NCBI GenBank assembly: GCA_963712305.1
Contig: CAVQHI010000004.1
Span: forward strand, 235,192-299,191
Reading direction: 5' to 3'
Origin: DATFNI01 sp963712305
GTDB lineage: Bacteria > Bacteroidota > Rhodothermia > Balneolales > DATFMH01
DNA length: 64,000 nt
A program made the translations under genes and the position numbers. This document shows, one piece after another, positions 36,709 through 45,652 of this stretch (positions within the stretch are counted from its first letter, which is position 1; each line of letters opens with the position of its first letter). A model generated the notes under the pieces. The model saw only the letters and a program-made list of their open reading frames with translations, made no database searches and had not been told where the DNA came from.

Positions 36709-37641
36709 TTAAATATCGTTTACGTTAGCCTTGTCTGGTGCATTCTCAAGTATGATCGAATCTTTATTGATATAAATATCCACTTGCTCAATCTCATCCT
36801 TTATCACCTTAATTCTGTTGGTTAATGACACACAATCCATTACCACTTTATCTCCTGTCTTTTCATTTTTTATTTTTACAAGTTGCGAGAAATTAGGCAT
36901 CACCGCTTTTGAATCGGGTTTAAGCTGCACCCAAAACAATGCCTCATTTTCGGAGCCTGCTTTTGAAGCAGAATCATACCAGGTTACTCCTATTTGTAAC
37001 GCTTCCTTCAATTTATCAATGTCGTCTTTTGTCAAAGATTGCGCACCATCTCCCGCAAGTTCCACCACATCTTCCAGGTTTTTCGGATTGACAGAAAAAT
37101 GGTGCAGATAGTGCCCCTCTTCGAGCTTCGATTGCCGTCCTAAGGTTGTTGCCTGTTTCTCTGCACTTCGTTCATCAGGATTCCGAAAGGGAGACATTAT
37201 TTGTTCGGAATAGATGTTATTTTCTTTCCAGATATTTACTCCATGGTTAATTTGAACCGGACCGTGAATCGATATAGCTATATTATCATTTCTACCCTTC
37301 TTAGCGAAAGTAGCCCCGAACAATCTAATATCAAGACAACTTAAAATATCTTTGGCAACTACCTTCTTTTCCTTGGTATCTTTGTGGTCAGGAAACATGG
37401 CGGCATAGGCATCGTCTAAACTGTATGGCACAAATTCATCATTAAATCGCTTAAAGTAGAAGATTTTTTCTTTTTGATAGACATTCTTTAAATAATTCTT
37501 TATCGCATATTTCAACGCCTTGTCTGTCGCGTAAACCACTCCATTGGGAAGAGTCCTTGGCTGATGACTAAAATCAGCATTGTAATTGGAATTGAGTGCC
37601 TTGACAATAACAGCACCGAAAATTCTATTTTTGAAGTTCAT
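36709..37641 (-). CDS. cas7: Cascade backbone subunit Cas7 (Csh2-like)
   Basis: 310-residue RAMP protein forming the crRNA-coating filament. Recognisable by NRIFGAVIVKALNSNYNADF at the N-terminus, the central DIRLFGATFAKKG, SIHGPVQINHGVN, and the segment VSLTNRIKVIKDEI. It lies 12 bp after cas8b on the same transcript. Confidence 0.94.
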   Translation of the reverse strand: MNFKNRIFGAVIVKALNSNYNADFSHQPRTLPNGVVYATDKALKYAIKNYLKNVYQKEKIFYFKRFNDEFVPYSLDDAYAAMFPDHKDTKEKKVVAKDILSCLDIRLFGATFAKKGRNDNIAISIHGPVQINHGVNIWKENNIYSEQIMSPFRNPDERSAEKQATTLGRQSKLEEGHYLHHFSVNPKNLEDVVELAGDGAQSLTKDDIDKLKEALQIGVTWYDSASKAGSENEALFWVQLKPDSKAVMPNFSQLVKIKNEKTGDKVVMDCVSLTNRIKVIKDEIEQVDIYINKDSIILENAPDKANVNDI

Positions 37642-37653
37642 AGTTCTTGTCTT

Positions 37654-39495
37654 TTATTGTTCTTGATTGTTTGCTTTTTTAAATAATGATTCTGCAAAGT
37701 ACCCTGCCAATATCATATGAATGAGGTTCTTCATATTTTCTTCCTGTGGCTCAAAACCCATCACTTCACTCATCAACTTATCGAAGCCGTATTTTTGTGG
37801 ATACATTGCAAACTCATGCTTGTATAGTTCAAATGCATGTGCAATTGCTTTCTTCAATTCTGTACTTCCAACTTTTTGAAGGAAAGGTTCAAGCAAAGCA
37901 TGGGAACGATTAGCTGACTTGCTTTGGGTTAGTATTTTCCAGATTAGCTGACCTGCAGCAAACGCAAATTCCTCATCATTTTCAATATGCTCATTTTCAT
38001 TATCAATGATTGATTTGAGCCGATTTGAAATTTCAACGGTTTTGTTAGCCATATTTATTCGATTTCGATTTTCACTGAAATAATCATACAGATTAAACCA
38101 GATATTTAGTTTTTCTTTAATAGAGTAACCTCTGCTAAAATCTTCATCATGCCGAATATCGTCCAAGATGGAAGTGATCATCATATCATCAAACATGAGG
38201 CAGGTAATACTTTGATGTCTGGATTTGTAGATATAATCGTAAATAGCTTTACGATATTTATACATCAGATTGACTATAGTATCAGTGAATCGATATTGTG
38301 GATTAACTTCCAATTCATCAAAAAATCTAAGCCAAATACTGCCATCGTTTGTATCCTTAACCAAATGATTATTGAAGATCCTATTGAACACATTATACTG
38401 AAGATCGAAAACGCTCTTCAAGGTTAGGGAACTAAACTTGCCTCCAATATTAAAAGCCTCCATAAGATCCAATTTTTTTTCTATTCTGTAGTGGAAAACC
38501 GGAACAAAATCCAAATCAATGATCCTGCTTCCTTTAAGCCCACGCTGAAAAAAAATCAGATAATAGTTGTGTAACTGTTTTTTATGCTTCTCAATAAGTT
38601 TTTTAATTATTTCTGAGTAAGAGAGGATTCTATCATCCTGATAAAAGCTGACCAAATCCATATTTAAGTTCAGTTCATCTTTATCTACAAAGACAGGCGT
38701 TGGATTAGGAAGTTGTTTATTTTGTTGAAGTTTGAAAAATTTCCATAAGAACTGCGCTTCTTTACCTGAAATTCTATAATTGAGATCAGACAATCCTGTT
38801 TTGTGTTGTAAGAACCTTTTCTTATCGTTGAATCCACTGAGGCTATCACTTATTCCAAAAACCAGCCCCTCTACTTTTACATTAAAGTCATCCTTATTGA
38901 ATAATTTTTCCTTGAGGTAGTTTTCATTTGTTTCTTTATAATCATCCAGACCGGGCTGCTTGAGGAAAACATAAATCATGTCGGATTTCTTCAAGTCATC
39001 AAAGTTCTCAATCTGAGGAATGAAACTTAGTAGTCTTTCTTCACAAAATTTCTGAAATAAATCTGTCCATATGATATGCTCTGGTTTTAAAATGTATTTT
39101 CTCGCAGCTTTGAAATAATCCCTTATTGCCGTAGAAGATTTTTCATCATTACGCAATCTTTCCTTCTTTAAAGCAATACCAAACGGTGTGGCGGTGAACA
39201 TAAAAATACCTGCAGAGCTATTAAAACTTTTGTTCTTACCGGTTCCGACTACTTCCGAGTTGACAACCAGATCAAGGAATTTTTTATACAAAGTATAATT
39301 TTCAACTTCCCTCTTTGGAAGATTTAAAAGAACATCTTCTTTCTTTCGAAATATTTCATCTTCATTTTTTAGAATCACACCTTCACCATCCTCTGAGAGT
39401 TCAATAAAAATGTACAGACCGCCTTTTAGTGTAAGGTTTTTGCTAAAAGCATCCTCCGGAAGCGTATCTACAAATTGTGTTATTTCCTTGATCAT
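37654..39495 (-). CDS. cas8b: Cascade large subunit Cas8b (Csh1-like)
   Basis: 613-residue protein in the position and of the size of the type I-B large subunit, which recognises the PAM. Sequence similarity between Cas8 proteins is low, so the call rests mainly on context between cas6 and cas7. Its C-terminal part from about 480 is helical, as expected for the fused small-subunit-like region. The gene starts 87 bp after the broken RAYT copy. Confidence 0.9.
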   Translation of the reverse strand: MIKEITQFVDTLPEDAFSKNLTLKGGLYIFIELSEDGEGVILKNEDEIFRKKEDVLLNLPKREVENYTLYKKFLDLVVNSEVVGTGKNKSFNSSAGIFMFTATPFGIALKKERLRNDEKSSTAIRDYFKAARKYILKPEHIIWTDLFQKFCEERLLSFIPQIENFDDLKKSDMIYVFLKQPGLDDYKETNENYLKEKLFNKDDFNVKVEGLVFGISDSLSGFNDKKRFLQHKTGLSDLNYRISGKEAQFLWKFFKLQQNKQLPNPTPVFVDKDELNLNMDLVSFYQDDRILSYSEIIKKLIEKHKKQLHNYYLIFFQRGLKGSRIIDLDFVPVFHYRIEKKLDLMEAFNIGGKFSSLTLKSVFDLQYNVFNRIFNNHLVKDTNDGSIWLRFFDELEVNPQYRFTDTIVNLMYKYRKAIYDYIYKSRHQSITCLMFDDMMITSILDDIRHDEDFSRGYSIKEKLNIWFNLYDYFSENRNRINMANKTVEISNRLKSIIDNENEHIENDEEFAFAAGQLIWKILTQSKSANRSHALLEPFLQKVGSTELKKAIAHAFELYKHEFAMYPQKYGFDKLMSEVMGFEPQEENMKNLIHMILAGYFAESLFKKANNQEQ

Positions 39496-39582
39496 TGTTA
39501 AGTATTCAAATCGTTAATAGTATCCTTTCTATTAAACGCCAATTTTTTCTCTAAACATAACCTAAAGAGTGCCACCATACTG

Positions 39583-39855
39583 TCACCCCCTCCAATCGTA
39601 TAGACCCGCAAGGTTTTTGGAAACCTTGCGGGTTTGAGCTAATTCTTTCTCATCTTTTATTCTTATCGCAAAATGAAAATGGTTAGGCATCAGGCACCAG
39701 GCATACGTCTCGGCAACAGGTTCAATGTACTCCCCATATTTTTTCAGGAAATAGGCATAGTTTTTATCCTGTCTGAAAATATTATCATCCCCATTGCCAT
39801 GATTGTAGACATGAAAGAAACAGCCCGGTTCAAATGGTTCTCTTTTATTACCCAT
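39583..39855 (-). pseudogene. Truncated RAYT transposase, copy B
   Basis: First 90 residues of a RAYT: FEPGCFFHVYNHGNGDDNIF and the HUH motif in CLMPNHFHFAI. The C-terminal part with the catalytic tyrosine is missing. The frame runs through a full REP B palindrome (39604-39633) and ends at YDWRG. Its ATG at 39855 lies inside the last codons of cas6 (overlap of 8 bp). A REP B copy lies on each side, so this is a former REPtron stuck between cas6 and cas8b. It is not a recent copy of the intact RAYT A, since sequences differ throughout. Confidence 0.85.
39604..39633. repeat. REP family B palindrome inside the broken RAYT
   Basis: ACCCGCAAGGTTTTTGG with its reverse complement AAACCTTGCGGGT. It is inside the reading frame of the truncated transposase, which continues only seven residues beyond KNLAGL after it. 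Confidence 0.93.
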
Positions 39856-40714
39856 GGTTAGCTCCCCGTTTCGGATTAACACCCGCAAGGTTTTTGAAAA
39901 CCTTGCGGGTGTTACCGTAGTCCTTATCTACCTCCACGCACCCAAACCCCAGGCTGTTCTTCTCGCCAAAGCCCGCCTCATAGCCGAAGCGGAGCAGTTC
40001 CGCCGGGGCCGTGCATTCAAAATCATACAAATATCCCCGGACCCGTGTCTCCTGCGGGGTATCGGCTTTGATTTTTATAAGACGGGATTTGGGTTTGCCA
40101 ACGACTTTGAGTTGTAGTTCGTCAGAACATTCCAAAAGTTCGGAACTTTTGGAATGTTGTTGTTGCGGCCTGCTGTTGTACCGCGTCACCAGGTTTTCAA
40201 ATAAGCGCTGCTCATATTCCGGATGACCGGGAGCCAGATATTCTGTCGCCAGTTTGCCGTTGCTTCCCACGGGACGACTTACGCATACGGGAGACAACGC
40301 ACGAAACCGCATATTCTCTTTGAATTCGGGGGAACGTAACGATTCAACGGTCCTCACCTCAAAATCAACCTGGCTTTTCCGATCCCCGATGGTAAAGGTA
40401 TTGAACTGGAACAAGCCGGTGACAAAATGCTGAATAGCTTCGTCGATATGAAAAGTCAGTACGAGGCATGCTTCATCCGACAATATCAGAAACCGGTCTC
40501 CTTTTACCTTAAAGCGATCTACATCCAGATTGGAGAAGGAAAACAGCTTGAACGACCGTTTCCCTTCGGTATAGCCCTGGTCATGAAGCCACCGGGCAAA
40601 CGCCGGGTCCCCATAATGCAGCGTCTTGTAGATCCAGGCCGAGAACTCGTACTGGTAGTTAATGGGAAGGGACCTGTTCTCGCCTGAAATTCCTAAAATC
40701 AATTTAACTCTCAT
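39848..40714 (-). CDS. cas6: CRISPR crRNA endonuclease Cas6, C-terminus extended by a REP
   Basis: 288-residue RAMP endoribonuclease that cuts pre-crRNA at each repeat. Conserved features are the N-terminal ISGENRSLPINYQYEFSAWIY, a candidate catalytic His in LHYGDPAFARWLHDQGY, and the glycine-rich loop GFGEKNSLGFG (about 248-258) followed by CVEV, which usually ends the protein. The last roughly 23 residues (from GNTRKVFKNLAGV) are encoded by REP B (39881-39910) and flanking DNA. It is the first gene of the cas operon; its promoter should lie in 40715-40922. Confidence 0.93.
   Translation of the reverse strand: MRVKLILGISGENRSLPINYQYEFSAWIYKTLHYGDPAFARWLHDQGYTEGKRSFKLFSFSNLDVDRFKVKGDRFLILSDEACLVLTFHIDEAIQHFVTGLFQFNTFTIGDRKSQVDFEVRTVESLRSPEFKENMRFRALSPVCVSRPVGSNGKLATEYLAPGHPEYEQRLFENLVTRYNSRPQQQHSKSSELLECSDELQLKVVGKPKSRLIKIKADTPQETRVRGYLYDFECTAPAELLRFGYEAGFGEKNSLGFGCVEVDKDYGNTRKVFKNLAGVNPKRGANHG
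39881..39910. repeat. REP family B palindrome within the cas6 3' end
   Basis: ACCCGCAAGGTTTTTG with its reverse complement AAACCTTGCGGGT. It is translated as part of Cas6 and sits just upstream of the RAYT B start codon. Confidence 0.93.
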
Positions 40715-40922
40715 GATACACTCACACTACTCTGATGAACCCGGAACATGATAATTATGTATAACTCCAAAGGTAACCGCTGTGTCTTGTCAAAAACTTC
40801 AGAAAATGATAGGATTGGCCAAGATAGCCATCTGTTTATCTGGTAGTTTAAACGACTCCACACCACAACAATAAATTATCAGCTCCCGTCACTTCGCTGC
40901 TTATCTATAAAGTTGTATCGAA
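40715..40922 (-). promoter_or_regulatory. Probable cas operon promoter region
   Basis: The 312-bp non-coding stretch upstream of cas6 (to the sixA stop at 41027) is AT-rich. No operator motif was recognised; assignment as promoter region rests on position alone. Confidence 0.4.
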
Positions 40923-41026
40923 TTAGTCAAAATTTTTTCCAATTACAACTAAAAAATCCGTATTGATGTACATCTTCTTTTTAAACCATTGTTGAATACG
41001 TGGACTTGGGAGATCTATAAATGTTG

Positions 41027-41542
41027 TCAAAACAATTTCTTTAACATTTTGGGAATCATAATCCAGGATAGAAGGAATGATCCGGGATCTGTTATTCGCC
41101 AGTCGTCCGCTTCGGCTTCCAGGCATGCGATGGCAGCAGTTGGCATACGAACAATGGATGTCTCTGGATTGCCGAGACAAAGCAGTGAAATGGTTTCCTC
41201 AATTACGGGATTGTGCCCAACGATAAATACTTTATCAGCGGACTGTGGCAACTCCTGGATCACAGACATGTAAGTATCGGGACCCGTGGCATACAGACGG
41301 TCGTCAACCTGGTAGGGACCATTGAATCCCGCGGCATCAATAATGCTGTCGGTTGTTTCTTTGGCTCGAACTGCAGGCGAACTGACGATCAGGTCGGGTT
41401 GGCCAATCGATTTTTTCAAGAAAAATCCTGTTGACCGGGCATCCTGAAATCCTTTCTTGTTAAGAGGACGGTCAATATCGTGTAGTAAGGGATCATCATG
41501 CGTTGATTTTGCATGACGCATTAGCATCAGTGTTTTACTCAT
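41027..41542 (-). CDS. sixA: SixA-like phosphohistidine phosphatase
   Basis: 171-residue histidine phosphatase. The phosphoacceptor is in LMLMRHAKS; the second histidine is in FIVGHNPVIEE. Length and motifs match SixA, which removes phosphate from histidine residues of phosphotransfer proteins. The ATG at 41542 is chosen because the upstream extension to 41590 precedes the first strand. Downstream neighbour on the same strand is the cas operon after about 312 bp. Confidence 0.88.
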   Translation of the reverse strand: MSKTLMLMRHAKSTHDDPLLHDIDRPLNKKGFQDARSTGFFLKKSIGQPDLIVSSPAVRAKETTDSIIDAAGFNGPYQVDDRLYATGPDTYMSVIQELPQSADKVFIVGHNPVIEETISLLCLGNPETSIVRMPTAAIACLEAEADDWRITDPGSFLLSWIMIPKMLKKLF

Positions 41543-41633
41543 ATATGAGATGTATTGGTATAAAAATGTCAGAAGAGCCGGACAATCCAATTTGGTTGTA
41601 AAGTCTGCCCGACCAATCTATTGTAACAACTCA

Positions 41634-42116
41634 TTACTCATTTTTATCGTGCCGGTGCCGTAAAGGGTTAAAATATCTCTCAACCCGGGCAACTACAATG
41701 AGAATAGCAAGAACAATTAGTGTAAGGCCAATGGCCATGTAGGGTTTCCCAATGCCCACACTCATTCCGATTCCTGCAGTGAATAGAATGGACGCGGCCG
41801 TTGTGAGCCCCTCAAGTCGCTCATCCCGGCCGCGGACAAAGATCGTACCTGCACCCAGGAAGCTGATACCGGTGATAATCGCTTCGATAATACGAATGGG
41901 ATCGGCGCGAACATGTTCGGCCACAACCGTGGAGGTCAGTCTGAATACGACAAAGTCGCCCAACCCAATCAGAAGAGCCGCAGAACCACAGATAAGCATA
42001 TGCGTGCGAAGGCCTGCCGGTTTGTCTGCCATTTCTCGCTCCAGGCCAATCAGTCCACCCAATAAAATAGCGAGGAGTACTTTCCCGATTACGGCTATTT
42101 GCTCATATACTCCCAT
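41634..42116 (-). CDS. MgtC/SapB family inner-membrane protein
   Basis: 160 residues with about four to five helices. MgtC signature GGLIGLEREMADKPAGLRTHMLICGSAAL, then GISFLGAGTIF and GLTTAASI. The family is linked to growth in low magnesium and to pH or membrane-potential control, but the biochemistry differs among members. No C-terminal ACT-like domain is present (short form). Confidence 0.9.
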   Translation of the reverse strand: MGVYEQIAVIGKVLLAILLGGLIGLEREMADKPAGLRTHMLICGSAALLIGLGDFVVFRLTSTVVAEHVRADPIRIIEAIITGISFLGAGTIFVRGRDERLEGLTTAASILFTAGIGMSVGIGKPYMAIGLTLIVLAILIVVARVERYFNPLRHRHDKNE

Positions 42117-42188
42117 TGCGCATCCTCCTCAATCTCTTTAGAAATGTAGTTATATCACATTAAGCTAATTAAGCCGGTAAACGGCAAA

Positions 42189-43079
42189 TTATTTTGCATG
42201 AGATAATCCACAAATTACAGGCAGGGCGGCCGGCTGAACACGAATATCCAGATCCTGGTCGGTCCCATGGTAAACCTCTCCGTCAATATGAATAGCGACC
42301 GGCTTGTGAAAATGGATGTTCACGCTTTTGATACGCCTGACCGACAGGTAAGGTATAGGGGGATATTCGGGGTGGGTGAGTTGTACCATATACTTAGGGA
42401 TCCTCCAGAGTGGAAGGTTCCGGATCAGGACGAGGTCAAGGTAGCCATCAGTTATATCGGCATCCGGTGCTACCCAAAAATTGCCGCCTTCAACCTTTCC
42501 ATTTGCCACCGTGACCATGAAATAATTATCATCCAGCTGTTTTCCGTCGGCAACGATATCATATTTTTGTGTCCGGTACCCAGCGATTGCTCTCAGAGCA
42601 GCCAGTTTATAGCGAAATTTACCCTCGACGAAGGTATATTTTTGTGCGAACACGTTTGCAAGGCCGTCAAAACCAATTCCCATGGTGTTTACAAAGATGC
42701 TGCCGTTCATCATGCCGATATCTACATGTGTAACCTGCTTGAATTCCAGCAGATTAAGCGCAGCATCGATATCGGTTGGTATTTTGAGTGTCTTAGCGAG
42801 ATCGTTTCCATTTCCAAGCGGCAGAACACCCAGAGTTGCGCGGCTGCCTAATAAACCGGAGGCAACCTCCCTGACCGTTCCATCACCTCCACAAGCGACC
42901 AGTATTGGAAAACGTCGGGATGCTTCTGTTGCCTCATGCCTGAGTGATGCTGCTGACTCCGTTGTAATGAGCACTGAATTATCTCTTCGATCACGTATAA
43001 AATCTTCAATGCTTGACCGGATGCCTTCATGATTTGCCCTGTCGGCCGCAGGGTTAAACAAGAAACAATACTGTGCCAA
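42189..43079 (-). CDS. Diacylglycerol/lipid kinase family protein (YegS/DgkB type)
   Basis: 296-residue ATP-dependent lipid kinase. Motifs are CFLFNPAA at the N-terminus, CGGDGTVREVASGL for nucleotide binding and LPLGNGNDLAKTL. The C-terminal beta-sandwich includes IHIDGEVYHG. A TTG start at 43079 is accepted because GGAGG precedes it at normal distance. Substrate could be diacylglycerol, sphingolipid or undecaprenol; not resolvable here. Confidence 0.9.
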   Translation of the reverse strand: MAQYCFLFNPAADRANHEGIRSSIEDFIRDRRDNSVLITTESAASLRHEATEASRRFPILVACGGDGTVREVASGLLGSRATLGVLPLGNGNDLAKTLKIPTDIDAALNLLEFKQVTHVDIGMMNGSIFVNTMGIGFDGLANVFAQKYTFVEGKFRYKLAALRAIAGYRTQKYDIVADGKQLDDNYFMVTVANGKVEGGNFWVAPDADITDGYLDLVLIRNLPLWRIPKYMVQLTHPEYPPIPYLSVRRIKSVNIHFHKPVAIHIDGEVYHGTDQDLDIRVQPAALPVICGLSHAK

Positions 43080-43276
43080 TTCGCACCCTCCACCTCAATA
43101 ATTACATGTTATTCTGATGATCAGGTTCAGTCGTAATTGGTCGCCCGAACTTATCCATACAGTATGATAAAAAAATCAGTGTAAAGAACAGTGATGACTT
43201 TTCATGAATGAATAGGAATTTCAAAATGTATCTCAATCGGTTACATTGCCAGATAACCAGATGAATCAAAAATAAT

Positions 43277-43945
43277 ATGGAATTAAGTTATTGGGAAAGC
43301 CGCTGGCGTAAGGGAAAAACGGGCTTTCATGCCGACTGGGTTAATCCGGCGCTTAAAAACTATTGGTCAGAAATACCTGCTGGTGATGAACATGACGTGC
43401 TGGTGCCGCTTTGCGGGAAAAGTCCGGATTTGATCTGGCTGCGTAATAGAGGACATAATGTCTGGGGCGTTGAATTTGTAGACCTGGCCTGTCAATCCTT
43501 TTTTGCGGAAAATGACATTTCATATAGCGTTGAGCATCATGGAAAATGGAAAATTTATGAAAGTGATCATTTGAATATTCTTCAGGGTGATTTTTTCAAA
43601 CTTCCATCTAAAATGCTTCCGCCGGTTATGGCTGTTTATGACAGAGCGGCTGTTGTAGCATTACCACCGGACAAGAGAAAGAGATACACTGATAAGATAA
43701 GGCAACTGGCACGTACGGGATGCAGCATGCTGGTCCACACTTTTGAATATGACCAGGAAAAAATGAGTGGACCTCCATTTTCAGTCCTGTATAGTGAGAT
43801 TGAAGCCCACTATTCTGAATCAGGAGATTTTAAGATCGAGTGTCTGTATGAAGCAGAAAGAATCGATCAACTGGCAAAGTTTCAATGGCGTGGCCTCACC
43901 AGCATTATAGAAAAAACCTATCATATACAGCGAAATCATCCCTAA
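43277..43945 (+). CDS. TPMT-family methyltransferase (thiopurine S-methyltransferase-like)
   Basis: 222-residue SAM-dependent enzyme. Characteristic starts are YWESRWRKGKTGFH, then VLVPLCGKSPDLIWL (SAM motif I) and VWGVEFVDLACQSFF, and YDRAAVVALPPDKR. In bacteria these enzymes methylate chalcogens such as tellurite or selenite, or thiols. Single gene. Confidence 0.9.
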   Translation: MELSYWESRWRKGKTGFHADWVNPALKNYWSEIPAGDEHDVLVPLCGKSPDLIWLRNRGHNVWGVEFVDLACQSFFAENDISYSVEHHGKWKIYESDHLNILQGDFFKLPSKMLPPVMAVYDRAAVVALPPDKRKRYTDKIRQLARTGCSMLVHTFEYDQEKMSGPPFSVLYSEIEAHYSESGDFKIECLYEAERIDQLAKFQWRGLTSIIEKTYHIQRNHP

Positions 43946-44165
43946 AAAGTGTTAATTTCAGGTCTGTTAATATTTTTTTACGTTATTACGTAGTTTATTT
44001 CATCGTTTTTTAAAGCGATCTTAGATCAAATAGTGCGGCTATTACTATATTGTCGCAAATCATACGAGGTACAGGGCAAGTTCCTTTGTTGCATATCTTG
44101 CACCACCCGTGTATTTTCGTAACTCAAATCGAAAAGCGTTTCTTAAACCGTTTACATTAACCAAC

Positions 44166-44633
44166 ATGGACATACAGACTCGGAATAATCTTATAAGTGC
44201 CGTTTTGATCGTTATCATCATTGGGTTGAGTTATTGGTTGTACCGTTCCATTCATGATCCGTATGAAAAAGTTTTGGAACAACAGCAAATGACACAAAGG
44301 GTTCGCACCCGGATGGAAAATATTCGTGACGTTTTAATCAAATATCAAAACAAGCACAACGCCTTTCCTAAGAATCTTGACAGCCTCGTCGTATTTTTGA
44401 AAACCGACTCCACGATTGTTGCTGCCGATGATTCCTTGTTTGATAAAACGGTTGGCAAATACAATCCTGACTCGCTGATCTACTCTCCGAATCCGCCGCA
44501 TCATGAGTTTCTCTACACTCGCAATGATACTATACGTCCGCAATTGTATCTGTTGATCGATCCGGCTGATTCGACAAATCATATAGGTTCGCTGACGACA
44601 ACCACTCAGCTTAACGCGGCAAGTTGGGAATAA
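44166..44633 (+). CDS. Single-helix membrane protein of unknown function
   Basis: 155 residues with one N-terminal transmembrane helix (about 10-25, ISAVLIVIIIGLSYWLY), then a coiled segment (EKVLEQQQMTQRVRTRMENIRDVLIKYQ) resembling pilin-like or secretion pseudopilin N-termini, then a globular part (KHNAFPKNLDSLV). The KNLDSLV part resembles type II secretion pseudopilins in layout. Lies 6 bp before the next gene, so they form one unit. Start ATG 44166; upstream frame to 44109 ignored. Confidence 0.6.
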   Translation: MDIQTRNNLISAVLIVIIIGLSYWLYRSIHDPYEKVLEQQQMTQRVRTRMENIRDVLIKYQNKHNAFPKNLDSLVVFLKTDSTIVAADDSLFDKTVGKYNPDSLIYSPNPPHHEFLYTRNDTIRPQLYLLIDPADSTNHIGSLTTTTQLNAASWE

Positions 44634-44639
44634 TCTGCG

Positions 44640-45500
44640 ATGCCGGGAGCCATACCGCAACTTGGCATCTGTTTTTCTGACCGGCAGCTTTTTTATGCTC
44701 TTGGGCGTGCCTCATCTGAAAGTGCCCTTGAGCATATTGGGTCGTACGATTTTAATTTCGATGTAACGAACGCCTTTCGGAATCGGGAATCGGACCACTT
44801 TCGTGGAATATGTGATGTTCTGAGACGATTAAAAGAATCGCATGGTTACGATCAGATACAGGTCGCAACCTTCACTGAAGACGAATGCTGGACTTCCGTT
44901 CCCAGGCTGGTTTACGAAAAGGCAGATGAGCGTGAAGCCCACATGAGTATTATCATGAAGGGAATAGACCGAAAAAAGTTGGAACCTTCGTGGTTCGAAC
45001 TGAGCAACCAGGAGTTTCGGTTTTTAGCTATTCGGCGTAGCGATTTCACAAAAAGTTATCAGCGATTGGGTGAACTGGGAGTCTCAGTTGATTTATGTAG
45101 TGAATTTGAAATTGGATCACGCTGGCTGAGACATACCGATGCGCGTGGCTCCTTTATCGTAATTTCATGTTACCGAGGTGTTATTTCGGTATATGCATAC
45201 ATGCTTGGCAAGTTACGAGGGGCAACCTATATTCGGTTTGATGATTTTGGAGACCTGCCGTACCTGTGGGCCTATTTTGCTCAGAACCTGAAATGGATGG
45301 AAGGTCTGTATGACGAAGTGCTCGTTTACGGAATGGAAACTACCCGCATCATCAACGAGCTTTCATCATTGTGGGATCCGACCGCCCGCGTGAGAAAATT
45401 GAATTCTTTGGAAGCCATGAAAGTTACTGCCGACGAAACCACCTATGGTTTCAGCCTAGAATCTGCCTTCCCTGCCATTATGATGGCTCTGAATGTATGA
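44640..45500 (+). CDS. Hypothetical protein, possible PilM-like/ASKHA fold
   Basis: 286 residues. The start QLGICFSDRQLFYALGRAS and later RGSFIVISCYRGVISVYAYMLGKLRGATYI have the strand-loop pattern of actin-like ASKHA proteins such as PilM, although no canonical ATP motif can be assigned. In one unit with the pseudopilin-like gene; both could belong to a pilus or secretion apparatus. Function is unknown. Confidence 0.55.
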   Translation: MPGAIPQLGICFSDRQLFYALGRASSESALEHIGSYDFNFDVTNAFRNRESDHFRGICDVLRRLKESHGYDQIQVATFTEDECWTSVPRLVYEKADEREAHMSIIMKGIDRKKLEPSWFELSNQEFRFLAIRRSDFTKSYQRLGELGVSVDLCSEFEIGSRWLRHTDARGSFIVISCYRGVISVYAYMLGKLRGATYIRFDDFGDLPYLWAYFAQNLKWMEGLYDEVLVYGMETTRIINELSSLWDPTARVRKLNSLEAMKVTADETTYGFSLESAFPAIMMALNV

Positions 45501-45651
45501 AGTATTTAGGAGTGCCTAAAGTACTTAAAGTTAAGTTCAGGCTGGAAAGTTAGAGTATAAGAAGCAATGTTTACTTCAGCAGTAAAATACTTGAAAGATA
45601 AATTCAGAATTCCAGGCACTCTACGTACTCAAAACTCTAAGTACTCCAATT
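45501..45651. repeat. Imperfect inverted repeat, intergenic element
   Basis: The left arm AGGAGTGCCTAAAGTACTT is related to the reverse complement of the right arm, which contains CAGGCACTCTACGTACTCA and AACTCTAAGTACTCC. It fills almost the whole gap between the unknown gene and rsmD. It resembles dispersed TACTT-rich intergenic repeats. Confidence 0.5.
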
Positions 45652-45652
45652 A

